This document shows, piece by piece, positions 18,591 to 25,360 of a stretch of DNA of 35,012 nucleotides. The number at the start of each line of letters is the position of its first letter. Within the stretch, counting starts at the first letter, position 1. Below the pieces are notes generated by a model. It was not told the origin of the DNA. It ran no database searches and was given only the letters and a program-made list of their open reading frames with translations. Source of the stretch: an uncultured Opitutia bacterium (lineage in GTDB: Bacteria > Verrucomicrobiota > Verrucomicrobiia > Opitutales > Opitutaceae); the NCBI GenBank assembly GCA_903896015.1, contig CAITWF010000087.1, forward strand, positions 1 to 35,012, written 5' to 3'. Made by a program: the position numbers and the translations under genes.

Positions 18591-19831
18591 GAAGAGGGTT
18601 GGCGGGAAGAACGGGCCAACCGTTCAAGAAAATCGATTATCACGCGCAACGCGACCTCGAGATCGGCCGGCGACGCATACTCGTCCGGATGGTGACTGAG
18701 TCCCTCGCGACAGCGGACAAACAACATCGCCACCGGCGTGAGTTCCGAGATGACGACTCCGTCGTGACCCGCGCCGCTCACAAGTGAGAGTGATTTCCCT
18801 TGGATGGCTTTCACGCTGCGAGCGAGTTGCGCGGTCAGCGCCGGCGAACACGCCACCGCGCCATTCTCCTGCGTGCGCTGCCACGCGCGCGAAACGTTTC
18901 GTCTCGCCGCGATCTGCGTCGCCAGCCGGCCAATAGCCACCAGCGCGCGGCGTCGCACGCGATCGTCTGCATGGCGCACATCGAGCGTGTGCGCGACTTC
19001 GCCAGGAATCACGTTGGCCGCACCCGGCGCGACAGTCATAGCACCGATCGTCGCGACGAGTCCCTTCGTGCGCCGCGCGATCGCTTCGATGCCCATCGCA
19101 AATTCCGCCGCCGCTGCGAGCGCATCGCGGCGCAACGCCATCGGCGTCGTGCCCGCGTGCCCGGCTTTGCCGATCCACGTCAGCTTGAAGCGGCTCTGCC
19201 CCGCGATCGCCGAGACTACGCCAACCGCGAGGTTCTTGTTTTCCAGCACAGGGCCCTGTTCGATGTGAACCTCTATGTAGCCGAGCAGATCGCGCGAGCG
19301 GTGTGCGGCCGCCGGCGGGGAAAATTTTCCGTTTCCAAAATCGCGCAGCACGTCGTGCACGGACACGCCCTTCGCATCATGAAATCGAAGATCAGTCGGG
19401 CGCAATTTTCCCGCGTAGCCTTTGCTACCGAGGTAGGCGCTCGCAAACCGCACGCCTTCTTCTTCGGAAAATCCAAGCACCTCGATGGCGAACGGCAGCA
19501 CGACACCGCGCCGCTTCAATTCACCGAGCGCGACGATCGGGAGCAGCACGCCGAGCGGGCCGTCGAACCGTCCGGCATCGCGCACCGAGTCGAGATGCGA
19601 ACCGAGCAGCAGTGTTTTCGCGCCCGGCGTTTCCCCTTCGAGACGGCCGATGAGACTGCCGACAGCATCTTCGCGCACCGCGAGCCCGGCTGCGCGCATC
19701 CATTGCGCCACTTGTGCATTGGCCCGCCGCATAGACGGCGAAAGAAAAGTCCGCGTCAACTTCCCCGGCTCGTCCGACACGCGGCCGAGTTCGTCGAGCA
19801 TCCGGACGAGTTGCTGGGCGGCGGTCGCCAT
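18587..19831 (-). CDS. allC: Allantoate amidohydrolase (M20 / carbamoylase family)
   Basis: The 414-residue di-metal hydrolase converts allantoate to ureidoglycine, CO2 and ammonia. M20-family signatures are visible: H79 in GSHLDSV, D90 in GRFDGPLGV, the FSEEEGVRF glutamates (about 122-126), HIEQGPVLE, and the final metal His in GAGHDGVVIS. The dimerisation domain lies between them (GKAGHAGTTPMALRRDA). The same family includes N-carbamoyl-amino-acid hydrolases and beta-ureidopropionase. The allantoate assignment rests mainly on its position between uraH and allB. The open frame extends back to 20110 within uraH, but the ATG at 19831 starts the recognisable protein and has a weak purine-rich GAAGGAAG just before it. 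The gap to uraH is 8 nt, and the stop overlaps allB by 4 nt. Confidence 0.92.
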   Translation of the reverse strand: MATAAQQLVRMLDELGRVSDEPGKLTRTFLSPSMRRANAQVAQWMRAAGLAVREDAVGSLIGRLEGETPGAKTLLLGSHLDSVRDAGRFDGPLGVLLPIVALGELKRRGVVLPFAIEVLGFSEEEGVRFASAYLGSKGYAGKLRPTDLRFHDAKGVSVHDVLRDFGNGKFSPPAAAHRSRDLLGYIEVHIEQGPVLENKNLAVGVVSAIAGQSRFKLTWIGKAGHAGTTPMALRRDALAAAAEFAMGIEAIARRTKGLVATIGAMTVAPGAANVIPGEVAHTLDVRHADDRVRRRALVAIGRLATQIAARRNVSRAWQRTQENGAVACSPALTAQLARSVKAIQGKSLSLVSGAGHDGVVISELTPVAMLFVRCREGLSHHPDEYASPADLEVALRVIIDFLERLARSSRQPSS

Positions 19832-19839
19832 CTTCCTTC

Positions 19840-20184
19840 TCAGCTCCCGCGGTAAGTCTGATAGGCCCACGGCGTCACAAGGAGCGGCACGTGATAGGCG
19901 GCCGCCGGATCGGCGATCGCGAAGCGCACGGGCACGCGATCGAGGAACGGGCTGTCGCGATGATGCGTGACGAAATAATCCTTCACGAAGAACAGCAGTT
20001 CGTAGGCGCCCGCCGCCATCTCCGTGCGATCGAGCACCGGCAGATCGGTGCGTCCGTCGACATTGGTCACGACCGCCTTGATGAGCGTGTGCTTGCCTTC
20101 GATTTTCCAAAGTTCGATGCGCATGCCGGCGGCGGGGCGGCCGGTGACGAGATCGAGGACGTGGGTGCTAAGTTTTGCGGACAT
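19840..20184 (-). CDS. uraH: 5-Hydroxyisourate hydrolase (transthyretin-like)
   Basis: The 114-residue product hydrolyses 5-hydroxyisourate, the unstable product of urate oxidation, to OHCU. It has all the hallmarks of the family: the N-terminal LSTHVLDL His, an Arg in NVDGRTD, the YHVPLLVTPWAYQTYRGS ending with its conserved His, and the C-terminal YRGS signature. The start is the ATG at 20184 (MSAKLSTHVLD); eight further in-frame codons upstream are not needed. It follows uraD after a 71-nt gap that is almost entirely a long imperfect inverted repeat. The working enzyme is normally a tetramer. Its presence implies that urate is oxidised in this cell, although no urate oxidase is encoded nearby. 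Confidence 0.95.
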   Translation of the reverse strand: MSAKLSTHVLDLVTGRPAAGMRIELWKIEGKHTLIKAVVTNVDGRTDLPVLDRTEMAAGAYELLFFVKDYFVTHHRDSPFLDRVPVRFAIADPAAAYHVPLLVTPWAYQTYRGS

Positions 20185-20199
20185 AAGAGTGGTTTGACG

Positions 20200-20255
20200 A
20201 CGGATCACGCGGATGTCGCGGATAAAACCACCCGCGCAATCCGTGTAATCCGCGG
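20200..20255. repeat. 9-nt-period inverted repeat between uraD and uraH (CGCGGATTA variant)
   Basis: Left arm (20201-20222) and right arm (20235-20255) are imperfect inverted copies made of CGGAT units in 9-nt steps. On the operon strand the sequence reads CGCGGATTACACGGATTG, continues to GCGCGG, loops, and returns as CCGCGACATCCGCGTGATCC. It fills the intergenic space and would form a stable hairpin in the mRNA. It could terminate, pause or protect the transcript, or be an inert repeat. No U-run follows, so it is not a classical terminator. Confidence 0.7.
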
Positions 20256-20777
20256 TTAATTTGTTTTCAGGAGATCGTTCAGGCGCAACAGGGCGATTTT
20301 TTCGACTTCGCCGAGGGCAGTCTGAAATTCCGCCTCGGACGAATTGCCGAGGCGCGACTGCATCGCCGCGAGAATCGTCGCGCGGTTATTGAGGCGCGCA
20401 CAGATGATGAACGGAAAACCGAAGCGCGCGAGATAGGCGGCGTTGTTAGTTTGAAACACGGCGAGTTCCTCGTCGGTCAACCGAGTGAGTCCGGCGCTGG
20501 CCTGCTCGCGCGTCGATTCCGCTGTCAGCTTGTTTTGCTGCGCGAGCCGGCCCGCGAGATCAGGGTGGGCGCGGATGAGCGCGAGTTGTTTCTTTTGCGA
20601 CTCCGCGCGCATGGTCGCGCACAGCGCGGCGTGGAGATGCGCGGCGTCACGAAAGGGCCGCCATGGCCACGTCTCGTCCGCGACCCACGGCGAGTGCTCG
20701 AAGAGGTGGCCAAGCGCCGAGGTGAACGCGGCGCGATTGAGCGAGTTGATTTCGGCGAGGGACGGCACGCGGCTCAC
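20256..20777 (-). CDS. uraD: OHCU decarboxylase
   Basis: The 173-residue product decarboxylates 2-oxo-4-hydroxy-4-carboxy-5-ureidoimidazoline stereospecifically to S-allantoin. The family signature HPDLAGRLAQ carries the catalytic His. The segment STREQASAGLTRLTDEE corresponds to the conserved SxxEQxxAGL region, and FGFPFIICAR is the third conserved block. Length matches single-domain bacterial enzymes. The start is GTG at 20777, and its GTGA overlaps the stop of aceB by 4 nt, so it is probably translationally coupled to malate synthase. With uraH it forms the two-step chaperoned conversion of 5-hydroxyisourate to S-allantoin. Confidence 0.95.
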   Translation of the reverse strand: MSRVPSLAEINSLNRAAFTSALGHLFEHSPWVADETWPWRPFRDAAHLHAALCATMRAESQKKQLALIRAHPDLAGRLAQQNKLTAESTREQASAGLTRLTDEELAVFQTNNAAYLARFGFPFIICARLNNRATILAAMQSRLGNSSEAEFQTALGEVEKIALLRLNDLLKTN

Positions 20778-22366
20778 GCGAGTTGTTCGTAGGCCGGCAA
20801 CGTGAGAAACTCGGCGAACTTGTCCGCCTTGATCATCTGCATGAAGAGTTCGATCGCCTTCGGGAAATTTCCCCTCGCGAAGCGCTCCGCACCGATCTCA
20901 CCCTGGATTTTCACGAGCTCCTCGGCCATGAATTGATCGTAGAGTGCGCTGTCGATCGTGCGGCCGTCGGCGAGCGAGGCGCCGAAGCGGTGCCACTGCC
21001 AGAGCTGGGCGCGCGAGATTTCGGCGGTCGCAGCGTCTTCCATCAGATTATAGAGCGGCACGCAGCCTAGACCGCCAAGCCAAGCTTCAAGGTATTGCAC
21101 GCCGACCGACAGGTTCAGTCGCACGCCAGCTTCCGTGATGCTGCCGGGCGGCGGCGCAAGCAGATCGGCGGCGGTGACGTTTACGTCGGGACGCTGTTTC
21201 GAAAGCTGATTCGGCGTCGGCATGTGCTTGTCGAACGCCTGCAGCGCGATCGGCACAAGGCCGGGATGCGCGACCCAAGTGCCGTCGTGGCCATCGCTAG
21301 CCTCGCGCTCCTTGTCGGCGAGGACCTTCGCCATCGCGGCCTCGTTGGCGGCCGGATTGTTTTTAATCGGAATCTGCGCAGCCATGCCACCCATCGCGAA
21401 CGCGCCGCGGCGGTGACAGATTTTGATCACGTGCAGCGAATAGGCGCGCATGAACGGCGAGGTCATCGTCACCAGCGCGCGATCGGGGAACATGCCGAGC
21501 TTCGGCAGTTTCTTGATGCGCGAAAAAATATAGTCCCAGCGCCCGCAGTTCAGCCCACTCGCGTGCTCTCGGAGTTCATAGAGCATCTCCTCCGCCTCAA
21601 ACGTCGCGAGGATCGTCTCGATCAGCATCGTGCCCCGCACGCTGCCGTGCGGGACGCCGAGCGTCGCCTCGGCATGCGTGAACACGTCGTTCCAGAGCCG
21701 CGCCTCCAAATGACTCTCCATTTTCGGCAAGTAAAAATACGGGCCGCTGCCGCGCGCGAGAAGTTCCTTGGCATTGTGGAAGAAGTAGACGCCAAAATCG
21801 AACAGCCCACCCGGGACCGGCTTGCCGCCGAACCACACGTGCTTCTCCGGCAGATGCCAGCCACGCGGACGCACGAGGAGTGTCGCGGTCTTTTCGTTCA
21901 GCTTGTAACTTTTCCCACCGGGAATCTCCAACGTGATCGTGCGGCGAATCGCATCGCGCAGATTGATGTGACCATCGAGGAGATTTTCCCAGGTCGGCGC
22001 GGTCGCATCCTCGAAGTCCGCCATGAAGACCTTCGCGCCAGAGTTGAGCGCGTTGATCACCATTTTGCGATCGACCGGCCCGGTGATCTCGGTGCGGCGA
22101 TCCTGAAGATCGGCAGGCGCGGGCGCGACGCGCCAGCTCGGGTCGTTGCGGATGTGCGCAGTCTCGGGGAGAAAATCGGGGAGTTTACCAGCGTCGAGTT
22201 CGCCCTGCCGCGCCACGCGGCGCGCGAGGAGTTCGTCGCGACGCGCGCCGAACTTCTGGAAAATTCCGGCGAGGAAGGCGCACGCCTCGGGCGTGAGCAC
22301 AGTTTGGTGGCGCGGAGCGATCGGTCCGCGAATCTCGAGACCGGAGATGACAGTGGAGGAACTCAT
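20774..22366 (-). CDS. aceB: Malate synthase A, first gene of the purine operon
   Basis: The 530-residue enzyme condenses glyoxylate with acetyl-CoA to give malate. It is the A-type: MADFEDATAPTWENLLDGH and RPRGWHLPEKH are diagnostic, and KNNPAANEAAMAKVLADKEREASDGHDGTWVAHPGL contains the C-terminal signature. There is no isocitrate lyase gene beside it. Instead it is promoter-proximal in an operon of purine-degrading enzymes and overlaps uraD by 4 nt. Inference: it is dedicated to using the glyoxylate that the allantoin pathway releases, rather than, or in addition to, the glyoxylate shunt. The ATG at 22366 has no clear Shine-Dalgarno sequence. It faces guaD across a 130-nt intergenic region. 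Confidence 0.96.
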   Translation of the reverse strand: MSSSTVISGLEIRGPIAPRHQTVLTPEACAFLAGIFQKFGARRDELLARRVARQGELDAGKLPDFLPETAHIRNDPSWRVAPAPADLQDRRTEITGPVDRKMVINALNSGAKVFMADFEDATAPTWENLLDGHINLRDAIRRTITLEIPGGKSYKLNEKTATLLVRPRGWHLPEKHVWFGGKPVPGGLFDFGVYFFHNAKELLARGSGPYFYLPKMESHLEARLWNDVFTHAEATLGVPHGSVRGTMLIETILATFEAEEMLYELREHASGLNCGRWDYIFSRIKKLPKLGMFPDRALVTMTSPFMRAYSLHVIKICHRRGAFAMGGMAAQIPIKNNPAANEAAMAKVLADKEREASDGHDGTWVAHPGLVPIALQAFDKHMPTPNQLSKQRPDVNVTAADLLAPPPGSITEAGVRLNLSVGVQYLEAWLGGLGCVPLYNLMEDAATAEISRAQLWQWHRFGASLADGRTIDSALYDQFMAEELVKIQGEIGAERFARGNFPKAIELFMQMIKADKFAEFLTLPAYEQLA

Positions 22367-22496
22367 GAGTGTGGGTCGTCAGGCTTGCTGACCCCGTCAT
22401 CCGAACGACGAATCACGGCGTCTGCAAGACAGAGGCGTTACGTTCTGCATTGTCACCTGTCAGCACGATAGTTCACCGTAACCCCTCGAAAAATTC
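22367..22496. promoter_or_regulatory. Divergent control region of the purine operon and guaD
   Basis: This 130-nt gap carries the start regions of both transcription units. Two inverted repeats stand out: GTCAGGCTTGCTGAC (5-nt arms) at 22378-22392 and GTCTGCAAGAC (4-nt arms) at 22420-22430. A tandem TGTCACC/TGTCAGC lies at 22451-22464. On the minus strand CTGACA (22463-22458) could be a -35 for aceB, but the expected -10 is poor. Co-regulation of guaD and the operon from this region is inferred. The regulator is not encoded in the window. Confidence 0.4.
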
Positions 22497-22967
22497 ATGA
22501 GCCAGGAAAAATACATGCGCGAGGCCCTGCACCTCGCCGAAATGGGGATGCGGGGCGGCCGCGGCGGCCCGTTTGGCTGCGTCGTCGTGCGCAAAGGTGA
22601 AATCGTCGGCCGCGGCCATAATCGCGTGACCTCGACCAACGATCCCACCGCGCACGCCGAGGTCGTCGCGATTCGCGATGCGTGTGCGAACCTCGAGACG
22701 TTTCAGCTCGACGACTGCGAACTCTACACGAGTTGCGAGCCCTGCCCGATGTGCCTCTCGGCGATTTACTGGGCGCGCATCCCGCAAATTTTCTACGGCA
22801 ACACCCGCACCGACGCCGCCGCCATCGGTTTCGACGACGATTTCATTTACCAGCAGGTGCCGCTGCCGCCGGAACAACGCACCGTGAAGATGCAGCTTTT
22901 CCTGCGCGACGAAGCGCAGGGCGCGTTCAAGGAGTGGGCGGCGAAGACAGACAAGGTGCGGTATTGA
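22497..22967 (+). CDS. guaD: Guanine deaminase (cytidine-deaminase fold)
   Basis: The 156-residue zinc enzyme deaminates guanine to xanthine, which feeds the xanthine dehydrogenase encoded in the opposite operon. It is the small CDA-fold type (as in Bacillus), not the larger amidohydrolase type. Zinc ligands are H53 in TAHAEVVAIR, with the proton-shuttling E55, and C83 and C86 in CEPCPMCL. The AAIGFDDDFIY segment is characteristic of guanine deaminase and separates it from tRNA adenosine deaminase (TadA), the closest relative. The KVRY C-terminus, expected to reach into the active site, is also typical. The gene is divergent from aceB, and the protease gene follows after 49 nt. There is no visible Shine-Dalgarno. 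Confidence 0.93.
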   Translation: MSQEKYMREALHLAEMGMRGGRGGPFGCVVVRKGEIVGRGHNRVTSTNDPTAHAEVVAIRDACANLETFQLDDCELYTSCEPCPMCLSAIYWARIPQIFYGNTRTDAAAIGFDDDFIYQQVPLPPEQRTVKMQLFLRDEAQGAFKEWAAKTDKVRY

Positions 22968-23016
22968 GAAAATCTGGCTGGCGTTCCTCCGCGCCGGCCT
23001 TTGCTTCGGAGGCGCC

Positions 23017-24597
23017 ATGCCCCTCCCCCTGCGCTTCCCCAGCGCGCGTCAGGTTGTTTCCCTGAGCGCAGTCCTTATTTTTTCCGCCTCGCTCGCGCTT
23101 GCTTACGAACCGGCGAAGTCCGACGCCGCCGCGTCCCCGGTGCCCGCGGCCGACGCCAAATCCAACGCCGTCGAAAACGCCGTCGTGAAAGTCTTCGCCA
23201 CGATGCGCTACCCCGACGCTTACAAACCGTGGACCAAGCAGGCGCCGACGGAGGCGACTGGGACCGGCGTGATCATCGAAGGCAAACGCATCCTGACCAA
23301 CGCGCACGTCGTCCTCTACGCGAGCCAGGTACAGGTGCAGGCCAACCAGGCGGGAGATAAGATATCCGCGACCGTCGAATCGATCGCGCAGGGCATCGAT
23401 CTCGCCGTGCTCAAGCTCGACGACGAATCGTTCTTCGACACGCGCCCACCACTCCCGCGCGCCGGCACCCTCCCCGACATCAAGGACGCCGTGCTCGCCT
23501 ACGGCTATCCAACGGGCGGCACAAGCCTCTCCATCACGAAGGGCATCGTCTCCCGTATCGAATTTACCGGTTACAACCTCTCGGCCTCCGGCCTCCGCAT
23601 CCAAATCGACGCCGCGATCAATCCCGGGAACAGCGGCGGCCCCGCCGTCGTTGGCGACAAAATGATCGGCCTCGCGTTCAGCCACCTCGGCGGCGCTCAG
23701 AACATCGGCTACATCATCCCCAACGAAGAAATCGAACTCTTCCTCAAGGACGTCGCCGACGGCAAATATGACGGCAAACCCGCGATGTTCGATGGATTGC
23801 AGACGCTCGAAAACCCCGCCCTTCGCACCTATCTCAAGCTCGGTAAAGACGTCGAGGGCATGGTCGTCCATGAAACCTACGGCTCGGACGCCGACTATCC
23901 GCTGAAGGAATGGGACGTAATCACGAAAATCGGTGACACCAAGATCGACGATCAAGGCATGATCAAACTCGGCGCGAATCTCCGCGTGCGTTTCCAATAT
24001 CTTATCCAGCAAATCGCGAAGAACGGCAAAGTGCCGATTACGATCGTGCGCGGCGGCAAGGAACAAGCGATCGATCTGCCGGTGAGCGCCGATCGTCCGC
24101 TGCTCATCCCCGACCTCAAGGGCAGCTATCCGTCGTATTTCGTGTTCGGCCCGCTGGTGTTTTCGACGGTAACGGCGCAGTTCACCGGCGGCTTTTCCGG
24201 CAACGCTGGCGCGCTCAACGCACTCAGCATCCTCGCCAGCCCGCTCAGCACGCGCCGGGGCGACCTCCCGGCGTTTCCCGGCGAGGAACTCGTTGTCGTG
24301 TCCTCGCCGTTCTTCCCGCACAAGCTCGCGAAAGGCTACGGCCAGCCCGCCACGCACGTCGTGAAAACCGTCAACGGCACGACGATCAAAAATCTCGCGC
24401 ATCTCGTCGAGGTGCTGCGCGACGCGAAGGACGAATTCGTCACGCTTGAATTCGAGGGCCGCAGCATGGAAGCGCTCGTATTTAATCGGAAAGACATGAT
24501 TGCCGCGACCGACGAAATCCTCACCGACAACGGCGTCCGCGCGCAGGGGTCCGCCGACACGCTGGCCGTGTGGAACGCTAAAGCTGCGGCGAAATGA
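23017..24597 (+). CDS. Deg/HtrA-type serine protease with DEG9-like PDZ region, secreted
   Basis: The 526-residue protein has a signal peptide (about 1-29, ending LALAY) and a trypsin-like domain with the complete triad H97 (LTNAHVV), D128 (QGIDLAVLKL) and S206 (NPGNSGGPA). A PDZ domain follows (about 275-355, EWDVITKIGDTKIDD). The C-terminal part (about 365-520) contains YPSYFVFGPLVF and VKTVNGTTIKNLAHLVEVL. This arrangement resembles plant DEG9/DEG2-type proteases (PDZ_3 domain, PF17815) rather than E. coli DegP/DegS. It is expected to degrade or process misfolded proteins in the periplasm. The ATG at 23017 is preceded by GGAGG at 23008-23012, one of the few clear ribosome binding sites in the window. 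The next gene, clpP, begins within about 50 nt. Confidence 0.88.
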   Translation: MPLPLRFPSARQVVSLSAVLIFSASLALAYEPAKSDAAASPVPAADAKSNAVENAVVKVFATMRYPDAYKPWTKQAPTEATGTGVIIEGKRILTNAHVVLYASQVQVQANQAGDKISATVESIAQGIDLAVLKLDDESFFDTRPPLPRAGTLPDIKDAVLAYGYPTGGTSLSITKGIVSRIEFTGYNLSASGLRIQIDAAINPGNSGGPAVVGDKMIGLAFSHLGGAQNIGYIIPNEEIELFLKDVADGKYDGKPAMFDGLQTLENPALRTYLKLGKDVEGMVVHETYGSDADYPLKEWDVITKIGDTKIDDQGMIKLGANLRVRFQYLIQQIAKNGKVPITIVRGGKEQAIDLPVSADRPLLIPDLKGSYPSYFVFGPLVFSTVTAQFTGGFSGNAGALNALSILASPLSTRRGDLPAFPGEELVVVSSPFFPHKLAKGYGQPATHVVKTVNGTTIKNLAHLVEVLRDAKDEFVTLEFEGRSMEALVFNRKDMIAATDEILTDNGVRAQGSADTLAVWNAKAAAK

Positions 24598-24644
24598 GCC
24601 GAAGCACTTGCCAAGCGACCGCCGACTCACAACGTTCGCGCTCT

Positions 24645-25301
24645 ATGCATTTCGACAATCTTCAGCCCAGTCTAGCCGCCCCGCTCCCGCGTCTCGACGA
24701 CGATGATGACGACGAGGAGGAGACGCCAGCGCCCGCCGAGAAAAAGGACGGCGGCCCGGTCGCGATGGTCATCCAGAAGAAATTCCTCGCGCAGCGAAAA
24801 ATCTTCCTCTGGGGCGCCGTAACCGACGCCACCGCGAAGGACCTCACGGAAAAACTGCTTTACCTCGAGTCCGACGCGCCCGGAAAACCGATCACGTTTT
24901 ATCTCAATTCTCCCGGCGGCTCGGTCACCGCCGGCATGGCGATCTTCGACACGATGAAACTCATCTCGTCGCCCATCACCGTCGTCGTCACCGGCATGGC
25001 CGCCTCGATGGGCTCCATCCTGCTGTGCGGCGCGGCGAAGGGCCAGCGCTACATCTATCCGCATGCCCGCGTGCTCATCCACCAGCCGCTCATCTCCGGC
25101 CGGATGATCGGTCCGGCGAGCGACATCAACATTCAGGCGAAGGAAATGGAAAAACTCCGCGCCGAGTTGAACCAAATTCTTGCAAGCACCTCCGGCCAGC
25201 CGATCGAAAAAATCGACCGCGACACCGACCGCGACTTCTACCTCAACGCCGAGGAAGCGATCGTCTACGGGCTCGCCGACAAGATCGTCGAGAAGATCTA
25301 A
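24645..25301 (+). CDS. clpP: ClpP-family protease with acidic N-terminal extension
   Basis: The 218-residue product is a ClpP-fold serine protease with catalytic S121 (GMAASMGS), H146 (ARVLIHQPL) and the Asp in KIDRDTDRDF. The N-terminus is unusual. An acidic stretch of six Asp and three Glu (about 18-26) is followed by a proline/lysine linker. The segment between MVI and RKIFLWG has only 7 residues, where E. coli ClpP has about 19 carrying the axial loop. This suggests altered docking with, or independence from, ClpX/ClpA. I chose the ATG at 24645. An ATG at 24594 overlaps the preceding stop in an ATGA and would add 17 residues, and neither has a clear ribosome binding site. No clpX, clpA or tig is adjacent. 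It is probably co-transcribed with the Deg protease. Confidence 0.9.
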   Translation: MHFDNLQPSLAAPLPRLDDDDDDEEETPAPAEKKDGGPVAMVIQKKFLAQRKIFLWGAVTDATAKDLTEKLLYLESDAPGKPITFYLNSPGGSVTAGMAIFDTMKLISSPITVVVTGMAASMGSILLCGAAKGQRYIYPHARVLIHQPLISGRMIGPASDINIQAKEMEKLRAELNQILASTSGQPIEKIDRDTDRDFYLNAEEAIVYGLADKIVEKI

Positions 25302-25327
25302 CTCCGCATGCTCGTTCGCTCGTTTTG

Positions 25328-25360
25328 AGGCCGGTCACCGCGACCGGCCTTATTTCTTTT
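25328..25360 (+). terminator. Intrinsic terminator after clpP
   Basis: A perfect 9-bp stem (AGGCCGGTC pairing with GACCGGCCT) with a 5-nt ACCGC loop is followed by TTATTTCTTTT. It begins 26 nt after the clpP stop. The T-run starts inside the stop codon of the convergent TIGR03790 gene. Read from the other strand, the hairpin is followed by CAAAACG and lacks a T-run, so it should mainly stop plus-strand transcription. Confidence 0.88.

Noticed and set aside
22497-22967. Assignment of the deaminase as tRNA adenosine deaminase (TadA)
   Set aside because: The GFDDDFIY segment, the C-terminus and the location facing the purine operon fit guanine deaminase better.
22927-24630. 567-codon minus-strand open frame opposite the Deg protease
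   Set aside because: It is antisense to a protease with an intact catalytic triad and ribosome binding site, and shows no family features of its own.
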